Source: JAWXBT01 sp964523015 (GTDB lineage Bacteria; Bdellovibrionota_C; UBA2361; J135). Taken from it: DNA of 20,860 nucleotides. The stretch lies in NCBI GenBank assembly GCA_964523015.1, contig CAZFXN010000051.1:1-20860 (forward strand), written 5' to 3'. Positions 1 to 7,240 of this stretch are shown here, one piece after another; the stretch's first letter is position 1, and every line of letters starts with the position of its first letter. The notes beneath the pieces were generated by a model, which did not search any database, was not told the origin of the DNA, and saw only the letters and a program-made list of their open reading frames with translations. The translations under genes and the position numbers were made by a program.

Positions 1-29
1 GATGTATCTACAACAACTAAATCGCTCAC
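1..29 (-). CDS. VapC-type PIN-domain toxin, N-terminal fragment cut by window edge
   Basis: Only the first nine codons are present. A GTG start overlaps the TGA of the upstream antitoxin by four bases (GTGA), which is typical of translationally coupled toxin-antitoxin pairs. The codons read (M)SDLVVVDTS, matching the usual start of PIN-domain toxins, where a hydrophobic strand leads into the first metal-binding aspartate (VVDTS). PIN toxins of the VapC family are metal-dependent RNases that cleave tRNA or rRNA when released from their antitoxin. The assignment rests on this short motif plus the gene order, so it is likely but not proven; the rest of the gene lies outside the window. Confidence 0.6.
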
Positions 30-235
30 AGGCGCACACGCTGTCTAATATCGTCCAATTCTAAATCTATATTTACCTTACCTTTCATATCAACTATGGC
101 CTCACGTTCATGCTGAGCGATCAATTCTTTAAGCCCAGCTATCAAAACCTCGGTTTGGTTAAGACTGGTAAGGCTACAGGCTTTTTTTAACAATTGCGCC
201 GGAATGTTAGTTGAGATTTTCTTCAATTTACTCAT
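26..235 (-). CDS. VapB-family antitoxin (type II toxin-antitoxin)
   Basis: A 69-residue protein with the layout of VapB antitoxins. The N-terminal half (about residues 5-42, containing STNIPAQLLKKA and a predicted helix pair through LIAGLKELIA) looks like a short DNA-binding dimerisation module. The C-terminal tail (about 50-69, MKGKVNIDLELDDIRQ) resembles the segment that VapB proteins lay across the PIN toxin active site. The ATG has an AGGAA ribosome site eight bases upstream (244-248). The gene is followed with a four-base overlap by the start of a PIN toxin. Family knowledge: such antitoxins neutralise the toxin and repress their own promoter; a palindrome over the -10 box upstream fits that. 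Confidence 0.75.
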   Translation of the reverse strand: MSKLKKISTNIPAQLLKKACSLTSLNQTEVLIAGLKELIAQHEREAIVDMKGKVNIDLELDDIRQRVRL

Positions 236-259
236 ATATATAATTCCTAATATATGTAT

Positions 260-295
260 ATATCTAATGATATCATATTTCTATATTGATGAAAA
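260..295 (-). promoter_or_regulatory. Putative vapBC promoter with palindromic operator
   Basis: On the minus strand, a TTTTCA -35-like box (290-295) lies 17 bases from a TATCAT -10-like box (267-272). The -10 is embedded in the perfect 10-bp palindrome ATGATATCAT (267-276), a plausible binding site for the VapB DNA-binding domain. Predicted transcription would start near 260, leaving a short leader that contains the AGGAA ribosome site. Confidence 0.45.
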
Positions 296-730
296 TGATC
301 GTTTCAAGAATCGGTATAACAAATAATTCCTATGGTGTAGGACCGCTAAGTTCGAAGTAATACCTTGATTTTCTTGGCCCTTTACGGCAGAAATTAACCG
401 TTATCCAATAACCGCGATTAATCAAAGCTAGATATTACCAAAGTAGGATCTCTAGACCTCTGAAATCATTCGGGAGTTGCCCTGATTTTTTTGATCTCAC
501 AGCTTCAAGGACTTTGTGATTACGTCTTATCCATATATGAACTTTGTCCATTGGATTTGAATATAAGGAAACTGCAATTAGCCTTTAAAGCAATGACAGA
601 TTCTTTGAATCCTAAGGAATTACAGGTAGATAGATTGTTCTATCCCTAAAATATTTTTCCTGCCCTTTTGCGGCGACGATTATATGCCGATTATGATAGA
701 ATAAGACTAATTGGCCTTAAGGATTTTCTA
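296..730. other. Intergenic stretch with no recognised gene
   Basis: No tRNA, known ncRNA or convincing full gene is visible on either strand. The only coding-like element is a plus-strand open frame from 464 to 649 that ends in QVDRLFYP and stop. Its only ATG (593) would give 18 residues, so it may be a gene remnant or chance. A weak TATGAT box at 692-697 could drive the small ORF at 731. Confidence 0.4.
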
Positions 731-847
731 ATGATAAAAAAATTGAAAGAATTTTGCGGTGCAGTTGTAAGGCATATTTTAGCTCAATTGACCCCACAGG
801 TTCTTTCCCCTGTTCGCGTCAAAGTTGAAAGTAAAACGCGACGGTAA
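731..847 (+). CDS. Small ORF, 38 residues, unknown
   Basis: ATG at 731 is preceded by an AAGGA ribosome site (719-723) with seven-base spacing, one of the better SD sites in the window. The product starts MIKKLKEFCGAVVRHILAQL and ends in a basic tail (VKVESKTRR). It has one cysteine and a short amphipathic or hydrophobic middle, but no recognisable domain. A weak AU-rich hairpin with a T run lies just downstream (858-884), consistent with a short transcription unit. It could also be a chance frame; no homologue is recognised. Confidence 0.35.
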   Translation: MIKKLKEFCGAVVRHILAQLTPQVLSPVRVKVESKTRR

Positions 848-857
848 TATAGGCGAT

Positions 858-884
858 AATCTAAGTAGACCCTTAGATTTTTAT
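858..884 (+). terminator. Weak hairpin followed by T run
   Basis: The 8-bp arms AATCTAAG (858-865) and CTTAGATT (872-879) have a six-base loop and run into a five-T stretch (878-882). The stem is AU-rich, so it would be a weak terminator. It sits 10 bases after the 38-residue ORF and before the ATG at 914. Confidence 0.3.
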
Positions 885-913
885 CTCTCCAGATCTAAGA
901 TGGATTAGCTCTT

Positions 914-1570
914 ATGGCATCACATAATACAGATCGAAAAATAGACTCATCAAATTTTACACGATCAGAGCGGCTTATTGAGTGCTATGCAATGGTTGGT
1001 TGCTCTCTTTTAGAATACGAAAAGTCTCAATCAGGACTCGGTTCTGTTTTGGATCTTTCCCATGCCAGTACACCTTTCCCGATCCCAATAGATATCAAAA
1101 CATTTTTCAAGCGGTCGCTTAGAAATTTTGAACAGGGTGTTAGTTTTGTTCCAATTGAGATCTTAGTTGCTTACTTGGAAGATCTTTTAGATTTAGAAGT
1201 ATCTGATGAAACACTTCATATAGCTATTCCAAAGAGTAAGTTTAATTCAATTTGGATATCACTGATTGGGCTAGTTTGCTCCATTATTGCTGGTCTTTAC
1301 CTGGTAAGCCTTGGTGCTCCTCTTATATTCTCATTTGGTGTTACTGTATTATTGGCTTTTCCATTTGGACTACTCTTGCATTTTGCTCCACGAGATAAGC
1401 ATGTTCGCAGAATTCGCTTTGCAAAACTTTTACAGAATGAAATTGGTAGACGTAGTGGTAGTAGTGGACCATTTGTAACAACACCACTTAGCTCTTTTCA
1501 AGGAAATATATTTGGCAAAGCCAGTATTGGCTCAGCTCGTTCAATACAGACCTTCCATAGTTTGCTCTAG
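914..1570 (+). CDS. Hypothetical two-pass membrane protein, 218 residues
   Basis: No family is recognised. The N-terminal about 110 residues are predicted soluble, with no signal peptide. Two hydrophobic segments follow, at about 112-133 and 137-157, joined by a very short turn (SLGAPL), which is a helical hairpin layout. After the hairpin comes a positively charged stretch (PRDKHVRRIRFAK), so by the positive-inside rule both termini probably face the cytoplasm. The C-terminal about 45 residues are Ser/Gly-rich and probably disordered. The ATG has a weak AGATGGA site nine bases upstream. It stands alone on the plus strand, with a convergent gene downstream. Confidence 0.7.
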   Translation: MASHNTDRKIDSSNFTRSERLIECYAMVGCSLLEYEKSQSGLGSVLDLSHASTPFPIPIDIKTFFKRSLRNFEQGVSFVPIEILVAYLEDLLDLEVSDETLHIAIPKSKFNSIWISLIGLVCSIIAGLYLVSLGAPLIFSFGVTVLLAFPFGLLLHFAPRDKHVRRIRFAKLLQNEIGRRSGSSGPFVTTPLSSFQGNIFGKASIGSARSIQTFHSLL

Positions 1571-1625
1571 GTTAGTATCCCTCATTCTCTTTTAAATAAC
1601 CCTGAATTTTTTTCTGAAAATTTAC

Positions 1626-1658
1626 AAAAAAACGCCTCGGAAATTTCTTTCCGAGGCG
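1626..1658 (-). terminator. Rho-independent terminator of the 109-residue gene
   Basis: A perfect 11-bp stem (1633-1643 with 1648-1658, arm CGCCTCGGAAA) encloses a four-base loop. Read on the minus strand, the stem is followed by seven T residues (1626-1632). It lies 34 bases after the stop codon of the minus-strand gene ending at 1692. On the plus strand it has no T tract, so it appears to serve mainly the minus strand. Confidence 0.9.
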
Positions 1659-1691
1659 GCCACAGTAGTGGTTGAGGCTGTTAGCTATGCG

Positions 1692-2021
1692 TTATCGAGA
1701 ACTTGCTTGTACTTTCGGCATATACCAAGGGGCAACACGGCTATTCCCCCTACGGGGCATGCGGCTAATCTTGGAAACAATCGAAGGAACATTTAAATCA
1801 AGTTGTGAGCAGAGCCACTGAAACGTGTAAGGCTCAGGATCCAGGTCATCTAACTCTCCAAAGATCCATTCCTGCGCACTTAATGCCTGTTCAGGATCGT
1901 TTCCTGTTAAATCTAATATTGCTCTCTCTAAAATCGATGTGAGCAAGTTTCGCTCAGGTGTCCCAGTCTTATTTGGGACTGTAAATTCATAAAACTCATT
2001 TAAATCAAGTACTTCGGACAT
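1692..2021 (-). CDS. Conserved-looking small cytoplasmic protein, 109 residues
   Basis: This small protein has no signal peptide or membrane segment. Its middle reads NLLTSILERAILDLTG, then AQEWIFGELDDLDPEPYTF, then QWLCSQLDLNVPSIVSKISRM. That pattern (a helix, a WIF motif, then F-x-W-[LI]-C-x-x-L-x-[IL] leading to a helix and basic residues) resembles a family of small uncharacterised proteins of deltaproteobacterial-type genomes. The last part could be a helix-turn-helix-like unit, and the basic C-terminus (RMPRRGNSR) would suit nucleic-acid contact. This family likeness is from memory, and DNA binding is inference. The gene is monocistronic, ended by a strong terminator at 1626-1658, with an ATG start and only a weak AGAG-type ribosome site. 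Confidence 0.65.
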   Translation of the reverse strand: MSEVLDLNEFYEFTVPNKTGTPERNLLTSILERAILDLTGNDPEQALSAQEWIFGELDDLDPEPYTFQWLCSQLDLNVPSIVSKISRMPRRGNSRVAPWYMPKVQASSR

Positions 2022-2189
2022 CTCTAATCTCTATCTCTTGAATATGATTAACTAAGTACAATCTTAGCGTTACAGGAGCTATGACGCGCGCTTCATGGGT
2101 ATATTCAAGGATGGTAATAAAAAATCTTGTCGAGACGGCTTTTTATAACTATCTTGCAAGAAGTTCTTCCGATTGAATCTATATAAATT

Positions 2190-2732
2190 ATGAAAAACAT
2201 TAAAATTTACCTCTTCGCTACAACAATTTTAGGTTTTGTTAGTCATGCTACTGCTGAAGTCTCATGCGTCTCGACTGTCTCATTTAAATGGAGCTTAGCT
2301 CCTGCCCCTGACTCAAAAGAGAGTCCTGCCATTAATGAAGAGCACTGGACTACAATAACAACAAAGGGAGCGACAGAAGGAGAAGCTAAAAAGGTCTTAC
2401 AGCCATTAATTGAGCGTAACCGTTATGAGGCTGGAGCTTTTTGTCGACAGCTCCACGAAAACTTATCAGGTTGTATGGCTGCTCGGTACGTATCGATGGG
2501 CGGCGCATATTCAAATTTAGGATTCACAGCCCGTAAAAGTATGGATGATGCCATTAAGGTTGACTGTGAAAAGCTTCAAGGGAAATGCCACGGAGTCTTT
2601 ACCACAAATGTAGAGTGCATAGATAGCACACCAAAGGAGGAACCAGCTTCTGATGCAGCTGCTGAAGGTGCAGAGAAAGATAAAAAAGGCGGCAAGGATG
2701 GCAAAGATGGAAAAGACGAAAAGAAGAAATAG
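2190..2732 (+). CDS. Exported six-cysteine protein with Lys/Gly-rich tail
   Basis: Residues 1-22 form a clear Sec signal peptide (MKNIKIYLFATTILGF core, ATA|E cleavage near residue 22). The mature domain (about 23-145) has six cysteines at 26, 85, 95, 126, 133 and 143, an even number compatible with three disulfides in the periplasm or outside. The last about 35 residues are low complexity and highly charged, with Lys, Gly and Asp repeats (GGKDGKDGKDEKKK). No known domain is recognised. No ribosome site precedes the ATG, and an A/T-rich TATATA lies only four bases upstream, so a leaderless transcript is possible but unproven. Confidence 0.7.
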   Translation: MKNIKIYLFATTILGFVSHATAEVSCVSTVSFKWSLAPAPDSKESPAINEEHWTTITTKGATEGEAKKVLQPLIERNRYEAGAFCRQLHENLSGCMAARYVSMGGAYSNLGFTARKSMDDAIKVDCEKLQGKCHGVFTTNVECIDSTPKEEPASDAAAEGAEKDKKGGKDGKDGKDEKKK

Positions 2733-2783
2733 CTAACACTACTAGCTGAGTCTGCAGTTTGTAAATCAAATGAAAGTAAATTT

Positions 2784-4076
2784 TTAGTTAGAGAATCGCT
2801 TAGAGATAAGCTCTGTTGCAATCCGTATTTCTGATGTTTTCGTATAGGGGCGAAAGCCTGAAATAAGTTTGCCATCCTCACTTTGGAAACTACCATCATC
2901 GGCTAGAGAAATTGGACATTCCGGAAAGGGAAGTCGAGCTCCTGAAACGATTAAAAATAACGGAGCATCAGTTATGATATCCTCTAATACTTCGCGGCTT
3001 AATCGGTGAGCGATTCGGCCTAATCCAAGTATTGACCCTAGTCCAAGCCTATATATTTTTTGAAGACCGATGGATCTGTAGACTTCCACAAAATCAAGGC
3101 CATTCTCTTTCTCAATTAATTCAAGGCCAATGTTAATTGCGCCTTTTACCTGAGCGACAAGTTTTGTAACCTCATTAATTTCAGAAAATTTCACTCCAAA
3201 ACGTAATATTGCAGAGTTCATTATTAAAGACAGCTCACCCTCAAGCTCCTCTTTTTCTCTCTCTTGTCCTTGAGTCTGAAGTCGTTCAGTCAGATTAAGA
3301 AATCTATCAAAGTTTGTGCCGGCAAAAATTAGAGGCTCTACAACAGGGATATGCTCAAGAGCTTCTGAGACTTTAGCTTTTCCGATCTCATTACTTATTT
3401 CGTTTCTAATCTCCCCGATTGTTAGGGGGGCATGCAACTTAAAGGCAAATTCAGGATCGGGAATTCCCTCTTCAGAAAGTCGTCGACATCGATCTTGGTA
3501 AGAGCTCTCTTCTAGATCTGTTAGTGTTGAGACCCCTTGTACGGATATGAGCTGGTAGAAAAGCTCAGCAGATGATTCAAAGATATACGCTAGAAGTTTC
3601 CCTAGGAGCCTATGTCGATCGGGATTTTCAACGCTGAGAAATATCCAGGTGAATCCATTGTCAGGAGTAAAATAAAGAGGCCCTGGTGGATTGTCGGTTT
3701 GATCATCAAAGATCACTGTTTGAACATGGGTTGATATAATTAGTGCGATTAATTTAAGATCGATGGCGTTTAAGAGTTGCTGAAGAGGAGCTAGTGATTC
3801 CTGTTCGTCAATTGCAGCGAGCCATTCCCAAAATCCGTCTTCATTAAAATCATCTTTTTCCCAAAGCTCAAAATCAAGGGAGACTTGATACTGCTCTTTG
3901 GTTAGCATAGAGATGATATCGCCAGCTGATTCAACTCCAGTGGCTTTAATAGCCATATAGGCACTCTGGGCTGGGAGTGATCTAACTATACTTTCAGGGA
4001 TCTCTGCTTTAAAGATGGCCCGTGCCAATTCGTCAGCCGAAAGGCCTCGTCGCACCAATGATGGAGCACTATTCAT
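2784..4076 (-). CDS. DUF6178 family protein
   Basis: A 430-residue soluble protein when started at the ATG at 4076. A TTG at 4091 in the same frame would add five residues; neither has a strong ribosome site. The N-terminal third has the hallmark DUF6178 pattern: SLPAQSAYMAIKATG, then LTKEQYQVSLDFELWEKDDF and EWL, then repeated helical units such as LNAIDLKLIALIISTHVQT. The middle contains FTPDNGFTWIFLS and an acidic helical region; the C-terminus is Leu-rich. The family is uncharacterised, all-helical and cytoplasmic by prediction. It lies 31 bases after infC (16 from the TTG) on the same strand and is probably co-transcribed with it, which is unusual. Function unknown. Confidence 0.8.
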   Translation of the reverse strand: MNSAPSLVRRGLSADELARAIFKAEIPESIVRSLPAQSAYMAIKATGVESAGDIISMLTKEQYQVSLDFELWEKDDFNEDGFWEWLAAIDEQESLAPLQQLLNAIDLKLIALIISTHVQTVIFDDQTDNPPGPLYFTPDNGFTWIFLSVENPDRHRLLGKLLAYIFESSAELFYQLISVQGVSTLTDLEESSYQDRCRRLSEEGIPDPEFAFKLHAPLTIGEIRNEISNEIGKAKVSEALEHIPVVEPLIFAGTNFDRFLNLTERLQTQGQEREKEELEGELSLIMNSAILRFGVKFSEINEVTKLVAQVKGAINIGLELIEKENGLDFVEVYRSIGLQKIYRLGLGSILGLGRIAHRLSREVLEDIITDAPLFLIVSGARLPFPECPISLADDGSFQSEDGKLISGFRPYTKTSEIRIATELISKRFSN

Positions 4077-4107
4077 GGCAGCACATCTCAACTATTAACT
4101 AAGCTAA

Positions 4108-4671
4108 TTAAGCACTTTTTTTAGGAGCGAAAACTATAAAGATCTGGCTACCCATACGTCCAGATCTTTCATCCACTACGGCCACATCTTCAAGCCGTTT
4201 AACCAATTCATCAAATTTTTGTTCGCCAAGCTCGAGGTACATAATTTCACGACCCTTAAAGCGCATGCTGAATTTTACCTTGTTACCTTCAGCTATAAAA
4301 TCGCGAGCCTTTTTAACTTTAGTTTCAAAATCGCCAATATCAGTTCGGTAACGTATTCGCAGCTCTTTTAATTCTACGTCAACTCTTCGCTTCCGAGCCT
4401 CAGCTTCTTTTTTCTGCTCACGATACTTAAATTTTCCGTAGTCCATTATCTTACAAACTGGAGGGGCATTTTGAGGAGCTACTTCAACTAGATCAAGTCC
4501 GCGATCCAAGGCCATGTTAACGGCGTCGCGAGTTTGCATAACACCCAACTGTTCACCATCATCGGTGATAACTAGAACCTCTCGGGCTGAAATATATCTA
4601 TTAATTCTGTGCTTTTCTTGAGGGGCAGGGCGGTTCGACCTAAATGGTCGACGCGGTGTGAAAGTGTTCAA
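4108..4671 (-). CDS. infC: Translation initiation factor IF-3
   Basis: IF-3 binds the 30S subunit, blocks premature 50S joining and checks start-codon/initiator-tRNA pairing. The N-domain (about 22-85) includes DDGEQLGVM and the family signature DLVEVAPQNAPPVCKIMDYG followed by KFKY. A Lys/Arg-rich linker helix (86-98) leads to the C-domain (100-187), with KELRIRYRTDIGDFETKV and KVKFSMRFKGREIMY. The start is TTG at 4671: it is eight bases from GGAGGA (4680-4685), and there is no ATG before residue 45. Many bacteria use a rare start codon here because IF-3 represses its own non-AUG start; UUG may serve a milder version of this (inference). The usual rpmI-rplT genes do not follow; a DUF6178 gene does. 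Confidence 0.97.
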   Translation of the reverse strand: MNTFTPRRPFRSNRPAPQEKHRINRYISAREVLVITDDGEQLGVMQTRDAVNMALDRGLDLVEVAPQNAPPVCKIMDYGKFKYREQKKEAEARKRRVDVELKELRIRYRTDIGDFETKVKKARDFIAEGNKVKFSMRFKGREIMYLELGEQKFDELVKRLEDVAVVDERSGRMGSQIFIVFAPKKSA

Positions 4672-4750
4672 AAATTTCTTCCTCCAAAATGACTATAAAT
4701 AAAAGCTGCCATAGAGCAGTTACGAATCTTTAAATTGTGCCCTGAAATCA

Positions 4751-4780
4751 ATTATAAATCAATAGGATACAAAATATCAA
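4751..4780 (-). promoter_or_regulatory. Likely infC promoter
   Basis: The minus strand has TTGATA (4775-4780), an 18-base spacer and a perfect TATAAT (4751-4756). Transcription would begin near 4744, leaving a leader of about 70 bases before the TTG start of infC. The leader contains only a short CTGC/GCAG hairpin and the GGAGGA ribosome site. Confidence 0.6.
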
Positions 4781-4818
4781 CCTCTCTCCTCTAGTGCCAG
4801 CGTATATCGTATGTTAAA

Positions 4819-4846
4819 TCGACAAGGGAGCAAAAGGTAGTATAAT
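4819..4846 (+). promoter_or_regulatory. Likely promoter of the ureohydrolase gene
   Basis: TCGACA (4819-4824) is separated by 16 bases from a perfect TATAAT (4841-4846). The start site would be near 4853. It is divergent from the infC promoter, with about 40 bases between the two -35 boxes. Confidence 0.6.
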
Positions 4847-4896
4847 TATAATTATTACGTCGATTTTATGACAACTGCTATAGGGAGTTTTTTATC

Positions 4897-5721
4897 ATGG
4901 GTTTAGTGAAGTTGGTTGGTGTTCCTTTTAGTGTAGGTTGTCGAGTCGAAACGTCAACTGCCATTGATCAACAAAATGCACCTCTTGCAATTAGAGCAGG
5001 GATAAGAACACTTACTGCTAATCTTGATATCCCCCTCTCTTTTGAAGACCTTGGTGATGTCACTGCAAAAAACTCAGTCACTGAAGTTCTAAAAGCTGTT
5101 GAAGATCAGGTTTACGAAGTTGCCAGTAAGGGGGATGTGCCAGTTATCCTTGGAGGTGCGCATACCGTTACCCTTGGCACACTTAGAGCATTAAACAGAG
5201 TTCGTCAGGATTTCTCAGTTATTTATATCGATGCTCATCCAGATATAATGCCTCATTCATCTATTAATTATGGGTCAGCAATGTTTTATGCCTTTAAAGA
5301 AGAGGTGATCCAACCAGATCGCACAGCCTTTATCGGAATACGCCAAGTTGAAAATCCTGAGTATCGCGTTTTACGCGAACAAAATATTTTTCATATCCAT
5401 GCCCATGAGTTTGAGGGGATGGGGATCTTAAATGTTGTAAAAGAGATAAAAGATCGTTTTCCAGCACCTTATTTTATTAGTCTTGATCTTGATGTTATCG
5501 ATCCAACATTTGCGCCGGGAGTAACTTTACCTTATCCGTGTGGACTTACTCCGCGTGAAGTTATGTACCTTGTTGAGGAGCTCTGTCGTCAGGGTGTTAT
5601 AGGAATTGAAATCATGGAGCTTTCTCCAATTAATGATCGAAATGATGATACCGCTATGATTGCAGCAAGTTTAATCCTTCGAATATGCCATGTTTTAACT
5701 TCAAAACAGAGAACACACTGA
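4897..5721 (+). CDS. Agmatinase/arginase-family ureohydrolase (SpeB-like, divergent)
   Basis: Ureohydrolases use a two-manganese centre to release urea from guanidino compounds such as agmatine or arginine. The six expected metal ligands are present: His89 in GGAH (86-89), Asp112/His114/Asp116 in DAHPD, and Asp197/Asp199 in SLDLDVIDPTFAPG, plus Glu241 in IEIMELSP. Length (274) is close to normal. Departures: GGAH where agmatinases have GGDH, GVTLPYPCG in place of GTGTP-x-x-GG, and NYGSAMFYAFKE (124-135) where E. coli SpeB has DHGTMFYTAPKE, so the catalytic His is replaced by Tyr125. Substrate is therefore uncertain. AGGGAG (4882-4887) lies nine bases before the ATG. No polyamine genes are nearby. 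Confidence 0.85.
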   Translation: MGLVKLVGVPFSVGCRVETSTAIDQQNAPLAIRAGIRTLTANLDIPLSFEDLGDVTAKNSVTEVLKAVEDQVYEVASKGDVPVILGGAHTVTLGTLRALNRVRQDFSVIYIDAHPDIMPHSSINYGSAMFYAFKEEVIQPDRTAFIGIRQVENPEYRVLREQNIFHIHAHEFEGMGILNVVKEIKDRFPAPYFISLDLDVIDPTFAPGVTLPYPCGLTPREVMYLVEELCRQGVIGIEIMELSPINDRNDDTAMIAASLILRICHVLTSKQRTH

Positions 5722-5747
5722 TTTAGTATAATTTAGAGCTATATTTA

Positions 5748-5789
5748 TTCTACTCTGTAACTTCTACTGTGTAATTTCTACTCTGTAAT
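5748..5789. repeat. Three tandem 14-bp repeats
   Basis: The unit TTCTACTCTGTAAT occurs three times without gaps, at 5748-5761, 5762-5775 and 5776-5789. The first copy ends in C instead of T and the second has one C-to-G change. The array spans the stop codon of the DUF4143 ATPase gene and contributes its last eight codons. Confidence 0.9.
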
Positions 5790-6954
5790 TTGGTTGTATA
5801 AAAAACTTGCTGAAATCAATATTTGAGAGCCATTCTGCGCCATTAAACATCATAGTACCTAGCGGCGATTCTCTCGGTTTTGTTAGTGTCCCTACGAGTT
5901 GAACACCTGACGCGGCAAAGGTACTAAGAGGTTTCGAGAAAGCTTTAAAGCTTTGTGAGAAATCATCATCAGACCACTCTGTTTCAATGGCTAGGTGAAT
6001 TTTATTTCTGTCGCAGACTGCAAAATCTAACTCATGCCCCATTCGATCTCGTAAATAATGTAGTGCCAACCTTGCTCCTAGACTATCATTGATAAAATCA
6101 ATTTCCTTTAAAAGAGCACAAGCAACAGCATTTTCATACCGTGCTCCTACATCTCCCTGTACTCGTGCAGTGTCAAAAAAATAAAACTTTGGTGCCTTAA
6201 GTAAGGAGCGAGCGATTTTCTTACTCCAAGGGGTTACGCGAAATATTACAAATAAATTTTCAAGTAGGGTAATCCATCTTTTTATTGTTATCGGGGAGCG
6301 ACTTAGATCCTGCCCTAAAGACTCATATGACACCGTGCTTCCGACTCGTTGAGAGAGCATCTCTATCAAGGTCTCAATAGCTAAAATATCTGAAACTTGC
6401 TCTAGGTCTATTAGATCTTGGCGTAAAATAATATCGATATGAGTCTTTGCCCAGCGCGGATAGAAATCAGAATTTGCAAAAAATGGCTCAGGGAATCCGC
6501 TTTGATTTATAATTTTCTCTAAAGATTCATTGGGCGAAAATTTTGTCCGTAATTCCTTTGGGCATAGTGGGTGTAGTTTCCAGTAAAAGTGCCTCCCGGC
6601 AAGCGAATCCCCCATTTTTTTAACTATATCTAACCTAGCTGAGCCAGTGACAAGGATCCGCGGTGGAATCCCTTTAGAATCGTAAATTCCTTTTAGGTAA
6701 GTTTTCCATTTTCTAAGTTTATGAAGCTCATCCAACACCACTAACTCTGAACTGCTTGGCCAATCTTGATTTAATATTGCTTTTCGATCAGAGACTACAT
6801 CATAGTTTAGATAGTGAGCATTCTTGAAAAGGGATTTGCTTAAAGTAGTTTTTCCAACCTGTCTAGGACCACCAAGCAGAACAATTTTCTTGTCTAGATC
6901 GGTCAAAATACGATCGGCAATATAGCGTGGATCGAGATCAGTTAATGTCTCCAT
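5764..6954 (-). CDS. AAA ATPase with C-terminal DUF4143 domain, full length
   Basis: A 396-residue protein with the standard layout of this large, mobile and poorly understood family. The AAA part has Walker A GGPRQVGKTT (28-37), Walker B LVVLDELHK (71-79) and a sensor strand LVTGSARLDI (101-110), followed by LAGRHFYWKLHPL. A winged-helix-like middle (about 205-255) precedes the DUF4143 domain, with APKFYFFDTA (254-263) and a PD-(D/E)XK-like core. That core has Glu273, Glu308-Leu-Asp310 and then IETEW (323-327), where family members usually have E-x-K; the lysine is replaced by Glu. It is convergent with the ureohydrolase. The ATG has no ribosome site and sits about where transcription should start from the promoter at 6961-6988. 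Biological role not established. Confidence 0.88.
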   Translation of the reverse strand: METLTDLDPRYIADRILTDLDKKIVLLGGPRQVGKTTLSKSLFKNAHYLNYDVVSDRKAILNQDWPSSSELVVLDELHKLRKWKTYLKGIYDSKGIPPRILVTGSARLDIVKKMGDSLAGRHFYWKLHPLCPKELRTKFSPNESLEKIINQSGFPEPFFANSDFYPRWAKTHIDIILRQDLIDLEQVSDILAIETLIEMLSQRVGSTVSYESLGQDLSRSPITIKRWITLLENLFVIFRVTPWSKKIARSLLKAPKFYFFDTARVQGDVGARYENAVACALLKEIDFINDSLGARLALHYLRDRMGHELDFAVCDRNKIHLAIETEWSDDDFSQSFKAFSKPLSTFAASGVQLVGTLTKPRESPLGTMMFNGAEWLSNIDFSKFFIQPNYRVEITQ

Positions 6955-6960
6955 ATGTCT

Positions 6961-6988
6961 AATCTATAGCATGTTATTGATTTGTCAA
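6961..6988 (-). promoter_or_regulatory. Likely promoter of the AAA/DUF4143 gene, predicting a leaderless mRNA
   Basis: The minus strand has a perfect TTGACA (6983-6988), a 16-base spacer and TAGATT (6961-6966). The A of the ATG (6954) is seven bases past the -10, where transcription would be expected to start. The -35 overlaps a small dyad, TATTGA/TCAATA (6975-6980 and 6985-6990), and a second dyad ACTTTTC/GAAAAGT (6990-6996 and 7011-7017) lies directly upstream; either could bind a regulator. Confidence 0.5.
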
Positions 6989-7223
6989 TACTTTTCAATA
7001 GTTTGATATAGAAAAGTCATAAAATAGCCAATTGCTTAAGATTATCTGGCTGCGTGATGATTTATATTAATTTTCTAACAAAGGTTATGCACCATGCCAG
7101 AGGCTGATCGTCATAACTTGATATTGGAAAGGACTCTGTAGTTCTAATCCTGCCAGAGTACTTGGTTCTATTAGGTTTTTAGTAATTAATAATCTAGTGA
7201 AGTTCGCTTAGGAATTTCTAGAA

Positions 7224-7232
7224 TGATATTAT
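7224..7232 (+). promoter_or_regulatory. Possible extended -10 box before the 617-residue gene
   Basis: TG-A-TATTAT fits an extended -10 element. It ends eight bases before the ATG at 7241, which has no ribosome site, so the transcript would be leaderless or nearly so. No convincing -35 box is present. Confidence 0.35.
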
Positions 7233-7240
7233 AAAAACCT

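Noticed and set aside
2576..2899. 107-codon minus-strand frame over the exported protein and the DUF6178 end
   Set aside because: Its Ser/Pro/Phe-rich content is simply the antisense of the Lys/Gly repeat tail and DUF6178 codons.
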